A stretch of 64,000 nt of DNA from Spirosoma panaciterrae DSM 21099. GTDB taxonomy: Bacteria; Bacteroidota; Bacteroidia; Cytophagales; Spirosomataceae. The position numbers and the translations under genes were made by a program. Location: positions 1 through 64,000 of the forward strand of contig NZ_KB893186.1 of NCBI RefSeq assembly GCF_000374025.1. The letters run 5' to 3'. Position 1 is the first letter of the stretch. Every line of letters begins with the position of its first letter. Below, one piece after another: positions 26,532 through 34,844 of the stretch. Below the pieces are notes generated by a model. That model was not told the DNA's origin. It ran no database searches and saw only the letters and a list, made by a program, of their open reading frames with translations.

Positions 26532-27140
26532 ATGGAAGATCAAATTATCAAGTACGTCTACGAAGATCAGGAGATCGAATTCGATCTAAGCGGCCACACA
26601 CTGATGGTAAACGCCACAGAAATGGCTCAAGTCTTTGGCAAAAAGACTAATGACTTTTTGCGCCTAGATCAGACAAAGGCATTCATTATAGAGTGTCTGA
26701 GTTACGGGAAATCCCGTAACTCAGACATTAGTGAAAGCGAGAATTCACGGCTTTTAGGAATCGAAACTGAAGAAGATATTGTGCGTGTTAACCATCGTCA
26801 CGGAACATGGATGCACAGAATATTAGCACTCAAGTTTGCCGCTTGGCTAAGCCCTCGATTTGAATTGTGGGTTTACTCAACCATAGACCAAATACTCCAG
26901 AACAGAGGCCCCATCAAACCAGAGTCCATAGCTCAGCGCCGAAAAATACTAACAGAGCGAAATGGGTGGCTAGCTCAGAAGCTGAAAGCTCAGGAGCGTA
27001 TCCAAACCAGCAATGAGGCTGACACAAAGATCATCAAGCAAGCAGAACGAGAAATCAAAAAACTGGATAAGCAACTTAGCGCCCTCAATAAAACAGACAC
27101 CAACCAGGCAACCTTATTTGCCCAGGAATTAGAAGAATAA
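26532..27140 (+). CDS. KilA-N domain protein
   Basis: 202 residues. The N-terminal 110 residues hold the KilA-N fold: MVNATEMAQVFGKKTNDFLRL, then GTWMHRILALKFAAWLSPRFELWVYS; this is a phage and plasmid DNA-binding domain. The C-terminal half is coiled coil with many Lys, Glu and Gln residues (LAQKLKAQERIQ). The product most likely binds DNA or acts as a phage antirepressor-like regulator. It has its own operator and is flanked by hairpins, so it is a separate unit from the tail genes. Family is firm, biological role not. Confidence 0.85.
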   Translation: MEDQIIKYVYEDQEIEFDLSGHTLMVNATEMAQVFGKKTNDFLRLDQTKAFIIECLSYGKSRNSDISESENSRLLGIETEEDIVRVNHRHGTWMHRILALKFAAWLSPRFELWVYSTIDQILQNRGPIKPESIAQRRKILTERNGWLAQKLKAQERIQTSNEADTKIIKQAEREIKKLDKQLSALNKTDTNQATLFAQELEE

Positions 27141-27144
27141 AAAA

Positions 27145-27169
27145 GCCCGGTAGTTCGCATCTACCGGGC
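27145..27169. terminator. Hairpin after the KilA-N gene
   Basis: GCCCGGTAG (27145-27153) pairs with CTACCGGGC (27161-27169), a perfect 9-bp stem with 7-base loop. The A run at 27139-27144 becomes a T run for the - strand, so it is a standard terminator only in that direction; on the + strand it is a hairpin without T run just after the KilA-N stop. Confidence 0.45.
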
Positions 27170-27214
27170 CATGAGCAAAACCGAAGTTTCACCCATTTTT
27201 GAGTACATAAAACT

Positions 27215-27487
27215 ATGCCGAAAACCGGAGTAATCCAAGACCCCATTCTGGTGAAGAACCCCAGCACGGGACGCCACATCAACATTGCCCCTTTATTTGA
27301 CACCATCGAAGCTGCGGGCGAAACGCCGGAAGGTTCGGTAGCGGGCCTCAAACACCTGGTGGCCCGGATCATTCGCCGGGTCAATCTCTCCTGGGATGGT
27401 GATGCGACCGATCAGAAGAACGTCAACTATGACCTGTACCTGCTGCACGATATGTTCGAAGCCATGGCCGAGTTTAACCGCAACTAA
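27215..27487 (+). CDS. Small paralogous protein A1, unknown function
   Basis: 90 residues: PILVKNPSTGRHINIAPLFD, then a helical C-terminus YDLYLLHDMFEAMAEF. It is homologous to the 90-residue product of 28119-28391 (shared elements: V.(N/D)P.(T/S)GR...(I/V)APLF(D/E)T, R.(I/V).R.(N/T)(L)., and L..L(H/A)DMFE). Two bases separate it from the small coiled-coil gene 27490-27645, so the two are probably co-expressed. Function unknown. Confidence 0.7.
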   Translation: MPKTGVIQDPILVKNPSTGRHINIAPLFDTIEAAGETPEGSVAGLKHLVARIIRRVNLSWDGDATDQKNVNYDLYLLHDMFEAMAEFNRN

Positions 27488-27489
27488 TT

Positions 27490-27645
27490 ATGGAAAACAA
27501 ACCGATGCCATCGCCCGAGCAGATCCGCCAGCGGATTCTGGCTCTTACCCAAAGCCGGATCATCATCGAAGCGAAACTCGAACGGCTCTGGCAGCTTCAA
27601 AAGCTGCAACAGACTGAGATCGACAAGCTCACGCAGTTGCTCTAA
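27490..27645 (+). CDS. Small coiled-coil protein B1, paired with A1
   Basis: 51 residues, MENKPMPSPEQIRQRILALT then a helix IIIEAKLERLWQLQKLQQTE. It is shorter than usual ORF cutoffs but shares an evident pattern with the 48-aa product of 27810-27956 (RI..L.Q(S/T)..I.E.K and spaced Leu), which supports it as a real gene. Starts 2 bases after A1. Unknown function; a structural partner of A1 is a fair guess. Confidence 0.6.
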   Translation: MENKPMPSPEQIRQRILALTQSRIIIEAKLERLWQLQKLQQTEIDKLTQLL

Positions 27646-27668
27646 CGATACCTATATATATAGGTAGA

Positions 27669-27695
27669 AGCCTGGCCAGATGGCCAGGCTTTTTT
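27669..27695 (+). terminator. Terminator after the A1/B1 pair
   Basis: Perfect 9-bp stem AGCCTGGCC (27669-27677) and GGCCAGGCT (27682-27690), 4-base loop, followed by T run. A 14-bp palindrome of CCTATATATATAGG lies just before it at 27651-27664. Confidence 0.85.
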
Positions 27696-27809
27696 CGTAG
27701 TTTTACTACCATTAATGAACCTGGATGCGCTTAGACAGATTCCTTTGTGGTGTATGAACCAGCAGCGTAACGAACCTCAGCTCTAGGGTCCCAGTTGCTT
27801 TCCTTTCTC

Positions 27810-27956
27810 ATGGCCCAACGCACCAAAGCCCAGCGCACCGCCAGCCGCATCGAGCGACTGGAACAAACCAAACTTATTCTGGAGGTAAAAATGAAAGTTT
27901 TACAGGTGGGTCTTCAAAAGATAACCGCTGAACTGGAAGAACTGAGAAAAACATAA
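27810..27956 (+). CDS. Small coiled-coil protein B2, paralog of B1
   Basis: 48 residues, MAQRTKAQRTASRIERLEQT followed by KLILEVKMKVLQVG. Basic and helical. Homologous in pattern with B1 (27490-27645). Its gene stands before A2, whereas B1 stands after A1, so the pair order is reversed. It is too short for many automatic callers. Conserved pattern and the spacing make it likely to be real. Confidence 0.55.
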   Translation: MAQRTKAQRTASRIERLEQTKLILEVKMKVLQVGLQKITAELEELRKT

Positions 27957-28118
27957 ACTTTGTTTAACACAATGTCTTACAAGCTTTTACAAAAAGAGTG
28001 AGGCTACGGTTTATAGACCTTTCATTAAAATACGCCCTTTTGCCTCAGCGTTAGAAATGAATAAGTGTACATATTGAGTATACTTATTTTAATTTTTATT
28101 CATTCTTCTATTCAGAAT

Positions 28119-28391
28119 ATGAACCATACCTCAATCTGGGTCTTAGACCCGGAATCGGGCCGGGAGTACGACGTTGCTCCTCTTTTTGAGACGCTCAATG
28201 TTTTAGATCGGCCAGGTAACACTTCAATCAACACAAGTGGCAGGGTTGTCATTAACCGAACTATACGCACACTTAACGTAACTGTACACGATCCACAAAT
28301 CACTACACCTTTGCATTTAGCCAATTTATATAGAGACCTCCACCAGCTTGCCGACATGTTCGAACAGATCAGAGAGAAACCGTCGAACTAA
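28119..28391 (+). CDS. Small paralogous protein A2, unknown function
   Basis: 90 residues from ATG 28119, MNHTSIWVLDPESGREYDVA, the longer frame from 28065 having no similarity upstream. It matches the A1 protein over its full length in outline (WVLDP.SGREYDVAPLFETL, NRTIRTLNVTV, HQLADMFEQI) at roughly a third identity by eye. It is followed by a strong terminator. Function unknown. Confidence 0.7.
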   Translation: MNHTSIWVLDPESGREYDVAPLFETLNVLDRPGNTSINTSGRVVINRTIRTLNVTVHDPQITTPLHLANLYRDLHQLADMFEQIREKPSN

Positions 28392-28416
28392 GTCTGTTAA
28401 TCTTTATTCTCAACGG

Positions 28417-28447
28417 AAGCCTGATCGGATTCGGTCAGGCTTTTTTT
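28417..28447 (+). terminator. Terminator after A2
   Basis: Stem AAGCCTGA (28417-28424) and TCAGGCTT (28435-28442), loop of 10 bases, T run to 28447. Confidence 0.85.
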
Positions 28448-28515
28448 ACTGTTCCTAAGCGCCTACTAAACAGGTAGAAAGCTTTATGATTAGAGACTGA
28501 TTAGTATTTTTAGAT

Positions 28516-31500
28516 TTGAAATGTATCCCACTAATGTATAACCTTCCTAAAAACTTACCCTTGTTAACCAGTCTAATGGCGAAAGGGGTCGTTACCTGTG
28601 CAACCGGTGATGCCCTGACTGGTGCCGTTACCCTGGCCTCAGCGGCTACCCAGATTGCCAAAGCCTTTGCCCCAGATGTTACAGAGCATTTCATTAGCGT
28701 ATTGGACTACGCGCAATTCAAAGAGTTTTTGATTAAAACGCATCCGGGTGATCTGAACCATGATCTGGATAAACTGATCAAAGAGTCAATGATCCGGGCG
28801 GTTGGCTATATCAAGCGCCTGTATCTGGATAAACTAAAAGCCGACAGTCAGCTCACTTGGCGGGAATCACTCCAAAATCCGTTCGCCGTTATTGAAGACG
28901 TGTTAACGACCATGGAGCGGGATTTGAAAGCAGAGCTGAGTTTTACGACCTACCAGAAGACCGATCTGGAAAACTATCTGACAGGTGAACATTCGGATTG
29001 TCTGGATCAGTTGACCGATTACCTATTTACGGTTTCCCGAGTTGATCAAACCCATCCTGAATGGAAAAAATTACGGGTCTTTTTTAGGGAACAACTGCCT
29101 TTACTGTTTGATGCGTCGTATAAAGAAGCCTTAAAGGCAGAAGACAATCTCAAAGCCTTTAAAGCCTTCCAGATATGGGTTCTGGAAGAAGGACTTAAAA
29201 ATCAAAAACTGATCCTGGCTGATCAGCAGAAAATACTAGCCGAACTAGAGAAGCTGGCTACAGGGCAGTTCTCACCTACTCAATCGGCGATTCTTCACCA
29301 GTTAGACGAAGATATTAAGCAGATTCCTATTCTGTTTACGCAAAAGCTGGACGCAGTACTTGTGCAGCTTAACCGTATCGAAGCCGTTGCCAATCGAACG
29401 GAAGACAAGGTCGATAAAGTCATCGACCTTGTCGAATCAGGACTACCGACTAAAAAACTCATTCCTCGCTATCTGACAGCAATCCCCTCGTTTGGTGATG
29501 AATTCATTGGTCGGCAAGAAGAGCTTGTTACATTAAAAGAAACCCTACAGGCTAGCTCCAAAGTCGTACTGATGAATGGAACGGGAGGCATAGGTAAAAC
29601 GACACTTGCCAAACGATTCGTCCAGCTTCATCTCAAAGACTATGATCATATCTGCTGGATCGACGTAACTAAACAGGATGCAACTATAAAAGGGAAGCTG
29701 GTATCGGGAAGTCTGAAGGAAGTCCTGGCCGACCATCTTGTGCTTTTTACAAACCTAAGCGTTCCGTATAACCCGAAGGAGGAATCCCTGCAGCATCGGT
29801 TTGAGTTAATTGCCAATGCGCTTTCTAATCTGGAGGGATCCAATTTACTCGTTGTTGACAACGCCGGAGCCGATGCCGGTGAGAAAGCCATTCGTAACCA
29901 TTTACCAAAGCCTCCCAATTGGCAGGTCTTAATTACATCCCGGCAAACTCTAACCGGGTATACCGTTTTACCCTTGGATAGACTTAGTGAAGAAGCAGCT
30001 ACTAAGCTCTTTACTACGCATTATACCTATAGTTATTCTTCTGAAGAAGTTTCAGCTCTATTAGCAGCTATTGAGTATCATACCTTAACCGTTGAGTTAT
30101 TTGCCAAAACGCTCGAAGCCCATCATGGCAGTTTAACCATTGCTGATTTACTGCAAAAAATTAAAACGCGGGCCCTTAGTGATCCGGCTTTACAGCGGAA
30201 AATTGAAACCGAACACCATCCCGATGAAACGGAGGTCTATTTACATTTAATGCAGGCCTTTGATTGCGCCGAATTGACCGATGAGGAGAAAACACTTTTA
30301 AGCCAGATTGCCTTATTGCCACCTGAATCGTATACAGCAAAAGAGCAATTAGCTCCCTGGCTAGGCTTCGAGGATCCAGATAGCCAGCAAATGCTTGATA
30401 ATACCCTTAATCAATTAGCCAAAAAAGGCTGGCTGATGAGAAGTAATCATAATTTTTCATTACATCGGCTACTCCAGCAGATCATCCACTACCAAGTTCC
30501 TTTTGACTGGGATCAGTCAAAAGTTCTTATTGACTCCATTTGTCAACTCTTAGAAATTGTTGAAAATCCAAATGCGCTAGGTGTATATCCACTTAGAAGA
30601 TATGGGGAGTTTCTGTTAAACACTATTCCTGTAACTTATCAAGATGAACTAGAAGTAGCCCGATTAAAAAATAATTTAGGTCTGGTCTATCAAGCTTTAG
30701 GCCGTTTTGAGGAAGCCGCTGTTCTGCTGGAGACAGCTCTGCAAAATACGTGGCAGAACTTGGGCAGCAACCACCCTAATGTGGCCATCAGTCAATCCAA
30801 CCTTGCGACAGTCTATCAATCTTTAGGCCGCCATGAGGAGGCTGCTGTCCTGCTGGAGACAGCTCTGCAAAATACGTGGCAGAACTTGGGCAGCAGCCAC
30901 CCCAATGTGTCCATCTGTCAATCCAACTTGGCAATGACTTATAAAGCATTAGGTCACTATGAAGAAGCTGCCGTCCTGCTGGAGACAGCTCTGCAAAGTG
31001 CGCTACAGAACTTTGGCCCCAGCCATCCAACTGTGGCCAATAGGCAATCCAATCTAGCAATGGTCTATAAAGACTTAAGCCGCTTTGAGGAGGCTACTGT
31101 CCTGCTAGAAACAGCCCTCCAAAGCGATCAGCAGAACTTTGGCAGAAACCATCCCATTGTAGCTACCAGACAGTCCAATTTAGCACAGGTCTATCAAGCC
31201 TTAGGTCGGATTAAAGAGGCTGCCGTCCTGCTGGAGACAGCTCTGCAAAGCACCCAGCAGAACTTTGACAACAACCACCCCAATGTAGCCATTAAGCAAT
31301 CCAATTTAGCAATGATCTATAAAGACCTAGGTCGCAATAATGAGGCCGTAGTCTTGCTGGAGACAGCCTTACAAAGCGATAAGTATACTTATGGCAACAA
31401 CCATCCCACTGTGACAATCAGGCAGACCAATTTAGCACAGGTCTATCAAGCACTAAGTCGCAACAATGAGGCCGCTGCACTGCTGGAGGCAGTTCTAAAA

Positions 31501-31851
31501 AGCAATCAGCAAATCTTTGGTGGCAACCACCCGAATGTAGCCATAAGTCAATCTAACTTAGCGCTAGTCTATCAAGCTTTAGGTCGCGATGAAGAGGCCG
31601 TTGTCCTACTGGAGACAGCCCTCCAAAGCGATCAGCAAAACTTTGGCAGCAACCATCCAAATGTAGCTTCCAAGCAATGGGATTTAGCTACTTCCCTCTT
31701 AAAGTTAGATAGAATTGAGGAAGCAATACAATTATTAAAAACTGCTGAAAAAACTTTTATACAATTTTTAGGCAAGTCCCACCCATATATTGCTAGGGTT
31801 CGATCTTGGTTAGATTATGCACAGAGTAAACAATCTCACAATAGCCAGTAA
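28516..31851 (+). CDS. STAND-type NTPase with nine TPR repeats
   Basis: 1111 residues. After a helical N-terminus of about 310 residues, a P-loop NTPase of the NB-ARC/STAND kind has the Walker A GTGGIGKTT at 355-363 and a Walker B region NLLVVDN about 90 residues later. The C-terminal part (714-1091) contains nine 42-aa TPRs of the kinesin-light-chain type. STAND proteins act as signal-dependent switches and include phage-sensing defence proteins such as Avs, in which repeat domains recognise the target and the N-terminus is the effector. Here the N-terminal domain is not one I can name. It stands in a phage-associated accessory zone. A defence role is inferred; a regulatory role is equally compatible. 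Confidence 0.8.
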   Translation: MKCIPLMYNLPKNLPLLTSLMAKGVVTCATGDALTGAVTLASAATQIAKAFAPDVTEHFISVLDYAQFKEFLIKTHPGDLNHDLDKLIKESMIRAVGYIKRLYLDKLKADSQLTWRESLQNPFAVIEDVLTTMERDLKAELSFTTYQKTDLENYLTGEHSDCLDQLTDYLFTVSRVDQTHPEWKKLRVFFREQLPLLFDASYKEALKAEDNLKAFKAFQIWVLEEGLKNQKLILADQQKILAELEKLATGQFSPTQSAILHQLDEDIKQIPILFTQKLDAVLVQLNRIEAVANRTEDKVDKVIDLVESGLPTKKLIPRYLTAIPSFGDEFIGRQEELVTLKETLQASSKVVLMNGTGGIGKTTLAKRFVQLHLKDYDHICWIDVTKQDATIKGKLVSGSLKEVLADHLVLFTNLSVPYNPKEESLQHRFELIANALSNLEGSNLLVVDNAGADAGEKAIRNHLPKPPNWQVLITSRQTLTGYTVLPLDRLSEEAATKLFTTHYTYSYSSEEVSALLAAIEYHTLTVELFAKTLEAHHGSLTIADLLQKIKTRALSDPALQRKIETEHHPDETEVYLHLMQAFDCAELTDEEKTLLSQIALLPPESYTAKEQLAPWLGFEDPDSQQMLDNTLNQLAKKGWLMRSNHNFSLHRLLQQIIHYQVPFDWDQSKVLIDSICQLLEIVENPNALGVYPLRRYGEFLLNTIPVTYQDELEVARLKNNLGLVYQALGRFEEAAVLLETALQNTWQNLGSNHPNVAISQSNLATVYQSLGRHEEAAVLLETALQNTWQNLGSSHPNVSICQSNLAMTYKALGHYEEAAVLLETALQSALQNFGPSHPTVANRQSNLAMVYKDLSRFEEATVLLETALQSDQQNFGRNHPIVATRQSNLAQVYQALGRIKEAAVLLETALQSTQQNFDNNHPNVAIKQSNLAMIYKDLGRNNEAVVLLETALQSDKYTYGNNHPTVTIRQTNLAQVYQALSRNNEAAALLEAVLKSNQQIFGGNHPNVAISQSNLALVYQALGRDEEAVVLLETALQSDQQNFGSNHPNVASKQWDLATSLLKLDRIEEAIQLLKTAEKTFIQFLGKSHPYIARVRSWLDYAQSKQSHNSQ
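30655..31788 (+). repeat. Tandem 126-bp repeats encoding nine TPRs
   Basis: Nine consecutive units of 42 codons in the STAND gene. Each carries the DNA signature GCTGGAGACAGC and CAATCCAA with some variation, which shows expansion by tandem duplication. Such arrays change rapidly in number, and copy number is also at risk of assembly error. Confidence 0.9.
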
Positions 31852-31952
31852 AAAAACAGTCGATTAAATGAATGCTGACAAACCAAACAAAGATCGTTTT
31901 AACTTTTCTAACTCAGACAGTAAATTGGTTCAGAAAAAAATGGAATAAACGA

Positions 31953-31977
31953 CCGTTTTGACACTGTTTAAAAACGG
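31953..31977. repeat. Short inverted repeat near the recombinase gene
   Basis: CCGTTTT (31953-31959) and AAAACGG (31971-31977) with an 11-base spacer, about 80 bases before the serine recombinase start. It could be a recombinase crossover or binding site, or chance. No second copy was found by reading. Confidence 0.25.
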
Positions 31978-32055
31978 CTTAAATCGCATGGCTTTTTCCG
32001 GTTGCATGACTCCGGTTTATTTAGTATTTTCAGACTTTCACCGAATCATCTAAAA

Positions 32056-32667
32056 ATGCCTAAGATCTACTCGTATTTACGAGTCTCTACCCAGGAGCAG
32101 GACCTTCAGAAAGATCGGCTCCTAGTACTAGAGTACGCCAACCGGCTCGACGTAGGAAAAGTAAACTTTGAAGAAGAAAAGATTTCGGGTAAGAAACCCT
32201 GGCGTACCCGAAAGATTGCCTCCATCATCGATCAGCTTCAACCTGGCGACGTGCTTATTGAACCAGAAATGTATAGGCTGGGCCGCTCGACCATCGAAAT
32301 TCATCAGATGGCTGAAGTCATTAAAAGTAAACAGGCAGTACTACACCTTATTCGGGAGGGCATCATTCTTAATGATTCGCCCATTAGCGATTTAATCTTT
32401 GGTGTCCTAGCCTCTACGGGTCAATTTGAGCTACGTATGCTTTCGGAGAGAACCAAGGCTGGTCAGCGCAAAGCAAAAGCAGAAGGTAAACTAATTGGCA
32501 GACCTAAAGGGCCAGGCAAATCGAAACTAGATTTTTACGAAGTGGAGATCAAAGCGTTGCTGGCGACAAAGTCTGAAAAGAAATTTATTGCTCAGCGTTA
32601 TGGTGTAGCAGAAAGTACACTTCACGAGTGGTTAAAAAAGAAGATAGAGTTACCCAAGAACCTATAA
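32056..32667 (+). CDS. Serine recombinase, Mpi/Hin-like
   Basis: 203 residues from ATG 32056 (MPKIYSYLRVSTQEQDLQKD); 18 upstream codons are optional. The catalytic serine is in YLRVSTQEQ near residue 10, and EPEMYRLGRSTIEI and the C-terminal RPKGPGKSKLD plus HTH (FIAQRYGVAESTLHEW) match the small invertase family that includes Mpi of Bacteroides. These proteins invert or resolve DNA between short inverted repeats. It stands alone in this window. Whether it inverts a promoter here or acts elsewhere in the genome is unknown. Confidence 0.88.
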   Translation: MPKIYSYLRVSTQEQDLQKDRLLVLEYANRLDVGKVNFEEEKISGKKPWRTRKIASIIDQLQPGDVLIEPEMYRLGRSTIEIHQMAEVIKSKQAVLHLIREGIILNDSPISDLIFGVLASTGQFELRMLSERTKAGQRKAKAEGKLIGRPKGPGKSKLDFYEVEIKALLATKSEKKFIAQRYGVAESTLHEWLKKKIELPKNL

Positions 32668-32777
32668 CGGCCATTTTTTTTCTAATATCAGATCAGTATT
32701 GATAATCTAGGGCTCTATCAATACCTTTTCTACATACGTATATAAACATTAAGGAGTTAAAATAAAATTGTCCCCCC

Positions 32778-34586
32778 ATGAAACTTCTAATTAAAAAACA
32801 GTTGCATTGCTTTACACCAATTGAAGTTGAATTAGCAAATTTTTCAATCATAACGGGGCTAAATGGTGTGGGAAAAACAATGCTTTTGAAATCAATTGCC
32901 ACTGGATCTAACTTTCAGCAGCCAATTCAGATTGTTGATTCAGAAAATGATCGACGAATCATTCATTCAAAGTTTGTCCCAATAACAACTTTGATTCCCA
33001 ATGTGGATATTTCAGCACCTAATGATCCAAATATGATTTCTCGTGGAGTGACTATACAAGAAAATCCTTTGTTGAATCTTGTAAAGTACTATAAAGACAA
33101 CATTAAATTGGATAGCAAAACACCAATATCTCTTGGCTATATTAAACTAGCAGAAAAATTGCAAAAAAATGTATATGAACTTTCTGAAGAAGACATAATG
33201 GAGAATTATGAACTTTCATACGGTCACCCAAGTGGTGATATATTTTCAGTTAAGATTGGAGATTTAATCAGCCATTATGAAAAATTAAAACATGATAATG
33301 AGTACAAAGAATTTGAAAATATATATAAACATAGAGATGTCCCTTATTTAAAGGATCACGAGTTTGTATTAAAATACGGTAAGAATCCTTCTATATACAT
33401 TAATGAAATATTAAAAAGCTGCGATCTACCATATAGAGTCGTAGCAGGCAGGGAAAAGAATGGTGCTTTTCATAGAGTGGCTTTTCGAAATATCATTACA
33501 AATGATATTTCAGGAAATATTAATATTTCATCAGGCGAGCAAGTATTACTTGCAATTGCAATTGCCACTTATAATTTGGAGAATAGGACAGTTAATACAG
33601 CTACTAATTCTATTCAACGATATAATCTATTATTACTTGATGAACCTGATGCTTCATTACACCCATCAAATGTAAAGATACTACTTGACTCTATTCAAAA
33701 AGTTTTCGTTGACCATGGGGTTAATGTTATTATGTCTACACATTCTCCATCGACAATTGCCCTAGCTCCAGAAGAAGCAAAAATATACTTATTAGAAAAA
33801 GGTCCGACAAAATTAACTGAACTCAGCCGTGATCAAGCGATTAACAAATTAACGGTTGGTATTCCTACACTTAGTGTAAAAATAGAAAATAGAAAAGTGG
33901 TGTTTGTTGAAAGTAACTATGATGCAGAAAACTATCAATCATTATTCACAAAAGTTAAAAACTATCTAAATACGGATTATTCTTTAACCTTTGTAGCATC
34001 GGACATAACAGGCAATGGCACTTGTGAAAAAGTTGAGGATATTGTCAATAAACTAGAAGGATTACAATCTGTTTATGGCTTAATTGATCACGATGGAAAG
34101 AAGCAGGAAACTGCATTTCTTAAAGTTCTTGGGCATGGAAATAGGAATGGAATTGAGAACTATATCTTAGATCCTGTGATATTAGGCACATATTTACTTA
34201 GAACCACTATCATTGCAAAATCAGAAGTAGGCCTAAGTTCCAATGAGAATAGTTTATCAATAGAAAATTTTAACGCGGAAAGGTTACAAGCATTTGCAGA
34301 CAGTATTATTAGTTTAATACAAAATAGGCCAAATGAGACTAGCCTCCAGACCACAACTTATCTGAACGGAATCTCTATAAAAATTCCCGAATGGTACTGT
34401 AAAATGGATGATCATGGACTTCAAGATCTTATTATTACAAACTTCCCTGCTTTACAAAGACTGAACAATCGAAATAAACTCAGTTCTGAAATAATTCAAC
34501 AAGTAATTGAAGATTCCCCTGGTCTTACACCTATTGACATTGTAACTACATTTCAAAGCATACTTCCAGACTGCCCAAATCCATGA
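32778..34586 (+). CDS. AAA/ABC-type ATPase with TOPRIM-like C-terminus (OLD-like)
   Basis: 602 residues, strikingly AT-rich beside its neighbours. Walker A GLNGVGKT at 27-34; Walker B LLLLDEPDASLHP with D288; signature-like SSGEQVLLAIAI before it. The C-terminal third (FVES at 376-379, DITGNG, GLIDHDG, IENYI) resembles the DUF4435/TOPRIM-like part in OLD-type nucleases. Such ATPase-nuclease fusions include phage-defence proteins and also DNA-repair proteins. Placement in a phage-linked zone favours defence. It overlaps the next small gene by 4 bases (ATGA), but that gene has the GC content of the phage side, so the overlap may be incidental. Partner proteins are not evident. Confidence 0.75.
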   Translation: MKLLIKKQLHCFTPIEVELANFSIITGLNGVGKTMLLKSIATGSNFQQPIQIVDSENDRRIIHSKFVPITTLIPNVDISAPNDPNMISRGVTIQENPLLNLVKYYKDNIKLDSKTPISLGYIKLAEKLQKNVYELSEEDIMENYELSYGHPSGDIFSVKIGDLISHYEKLKHDNEYKEFENIYKHRDVPYLKDHEFVLKYGKNPSIYINEILKSCDLPYRVVAGREKNGAFHRVAFRNIITNDISGNINISSGEQVLLAIAIATYNLENRTVNTATNSIQRYNLLLLDEPDASLHPSNVKILLDSIQKVFVDHGVNVIMSTHSPSTIALAPEEAKIYLLEKGPTKLTELSRDQAINKLTVGIPTLSVKIENRKVVFVESNYDAENYQSLFTKVKNYLNTDYSLTFVASDITGNGTCEKVEDIVNKLEGLQSVYGLIDHDGKKQETAFLKVLGHGNRNGIENYILDPVILGTYLLRTTIIAKSEVGLSSNENSLSIENFNAERLQAFADSIISLIQNRPNETSLQTTTYLNGISIKIPEWYCKMDDHGLQDLIITNFPALQRLNNRNKLSSEIIQQVIEDSPGLTPIDIVTTFQSILPDCPNP

Positions 34587-34840
34587 AACTCACCTGGACT
34601 TTCTACCCCAAAAACGAACCATCTATTTCGCTGGAAGTGAACTACGTACCTGAACTTGATGGGAAAGACTTAGAAGGTGGAGGCTTCCTGCATATATCTA
34701 CAAACCGGGCCTTTGTCAACTGGATTACGTTTCGACGATTCGACGAAGCATCTGTTAAATCCCGAAAGGATGCCTTCGCCCGGCTCATACGTATTTCAGA
34801 TCCAGACCCTAACTGGATAGTTCAGCGGCAAGTCAACTAG
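34583..34840 (+). CDS. Small unknown protein beside the integrase
   Basis: 85 residues, MKLTWTFYPKNEPSISLEVN, acidic and mixed, no membrane segment or motif recognised. It starts inside the 3' end of the ATPase gene (ATGA overlap) and converges with the integrase gene, ending 5 bases from the integrase stop. It may be an accessory of the element; nothing identifies the function. Confidence 0.5.
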   Translation: MKLTWTFYPKNEPSISLEVNYVPELDGKDLEGGGFLHISTNRAFVNWITFRRFDEASVKSRKDAFARLIRISDPDPNWIVQRQVN

Positions 34841-34844
34841 AGAA

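Noticed and set aside
30655..31788. Regular repeats considered as a CRISPR array
   Set aside because: The unit is 126 bp, in frame and codes for TPRs; there are no spacers.
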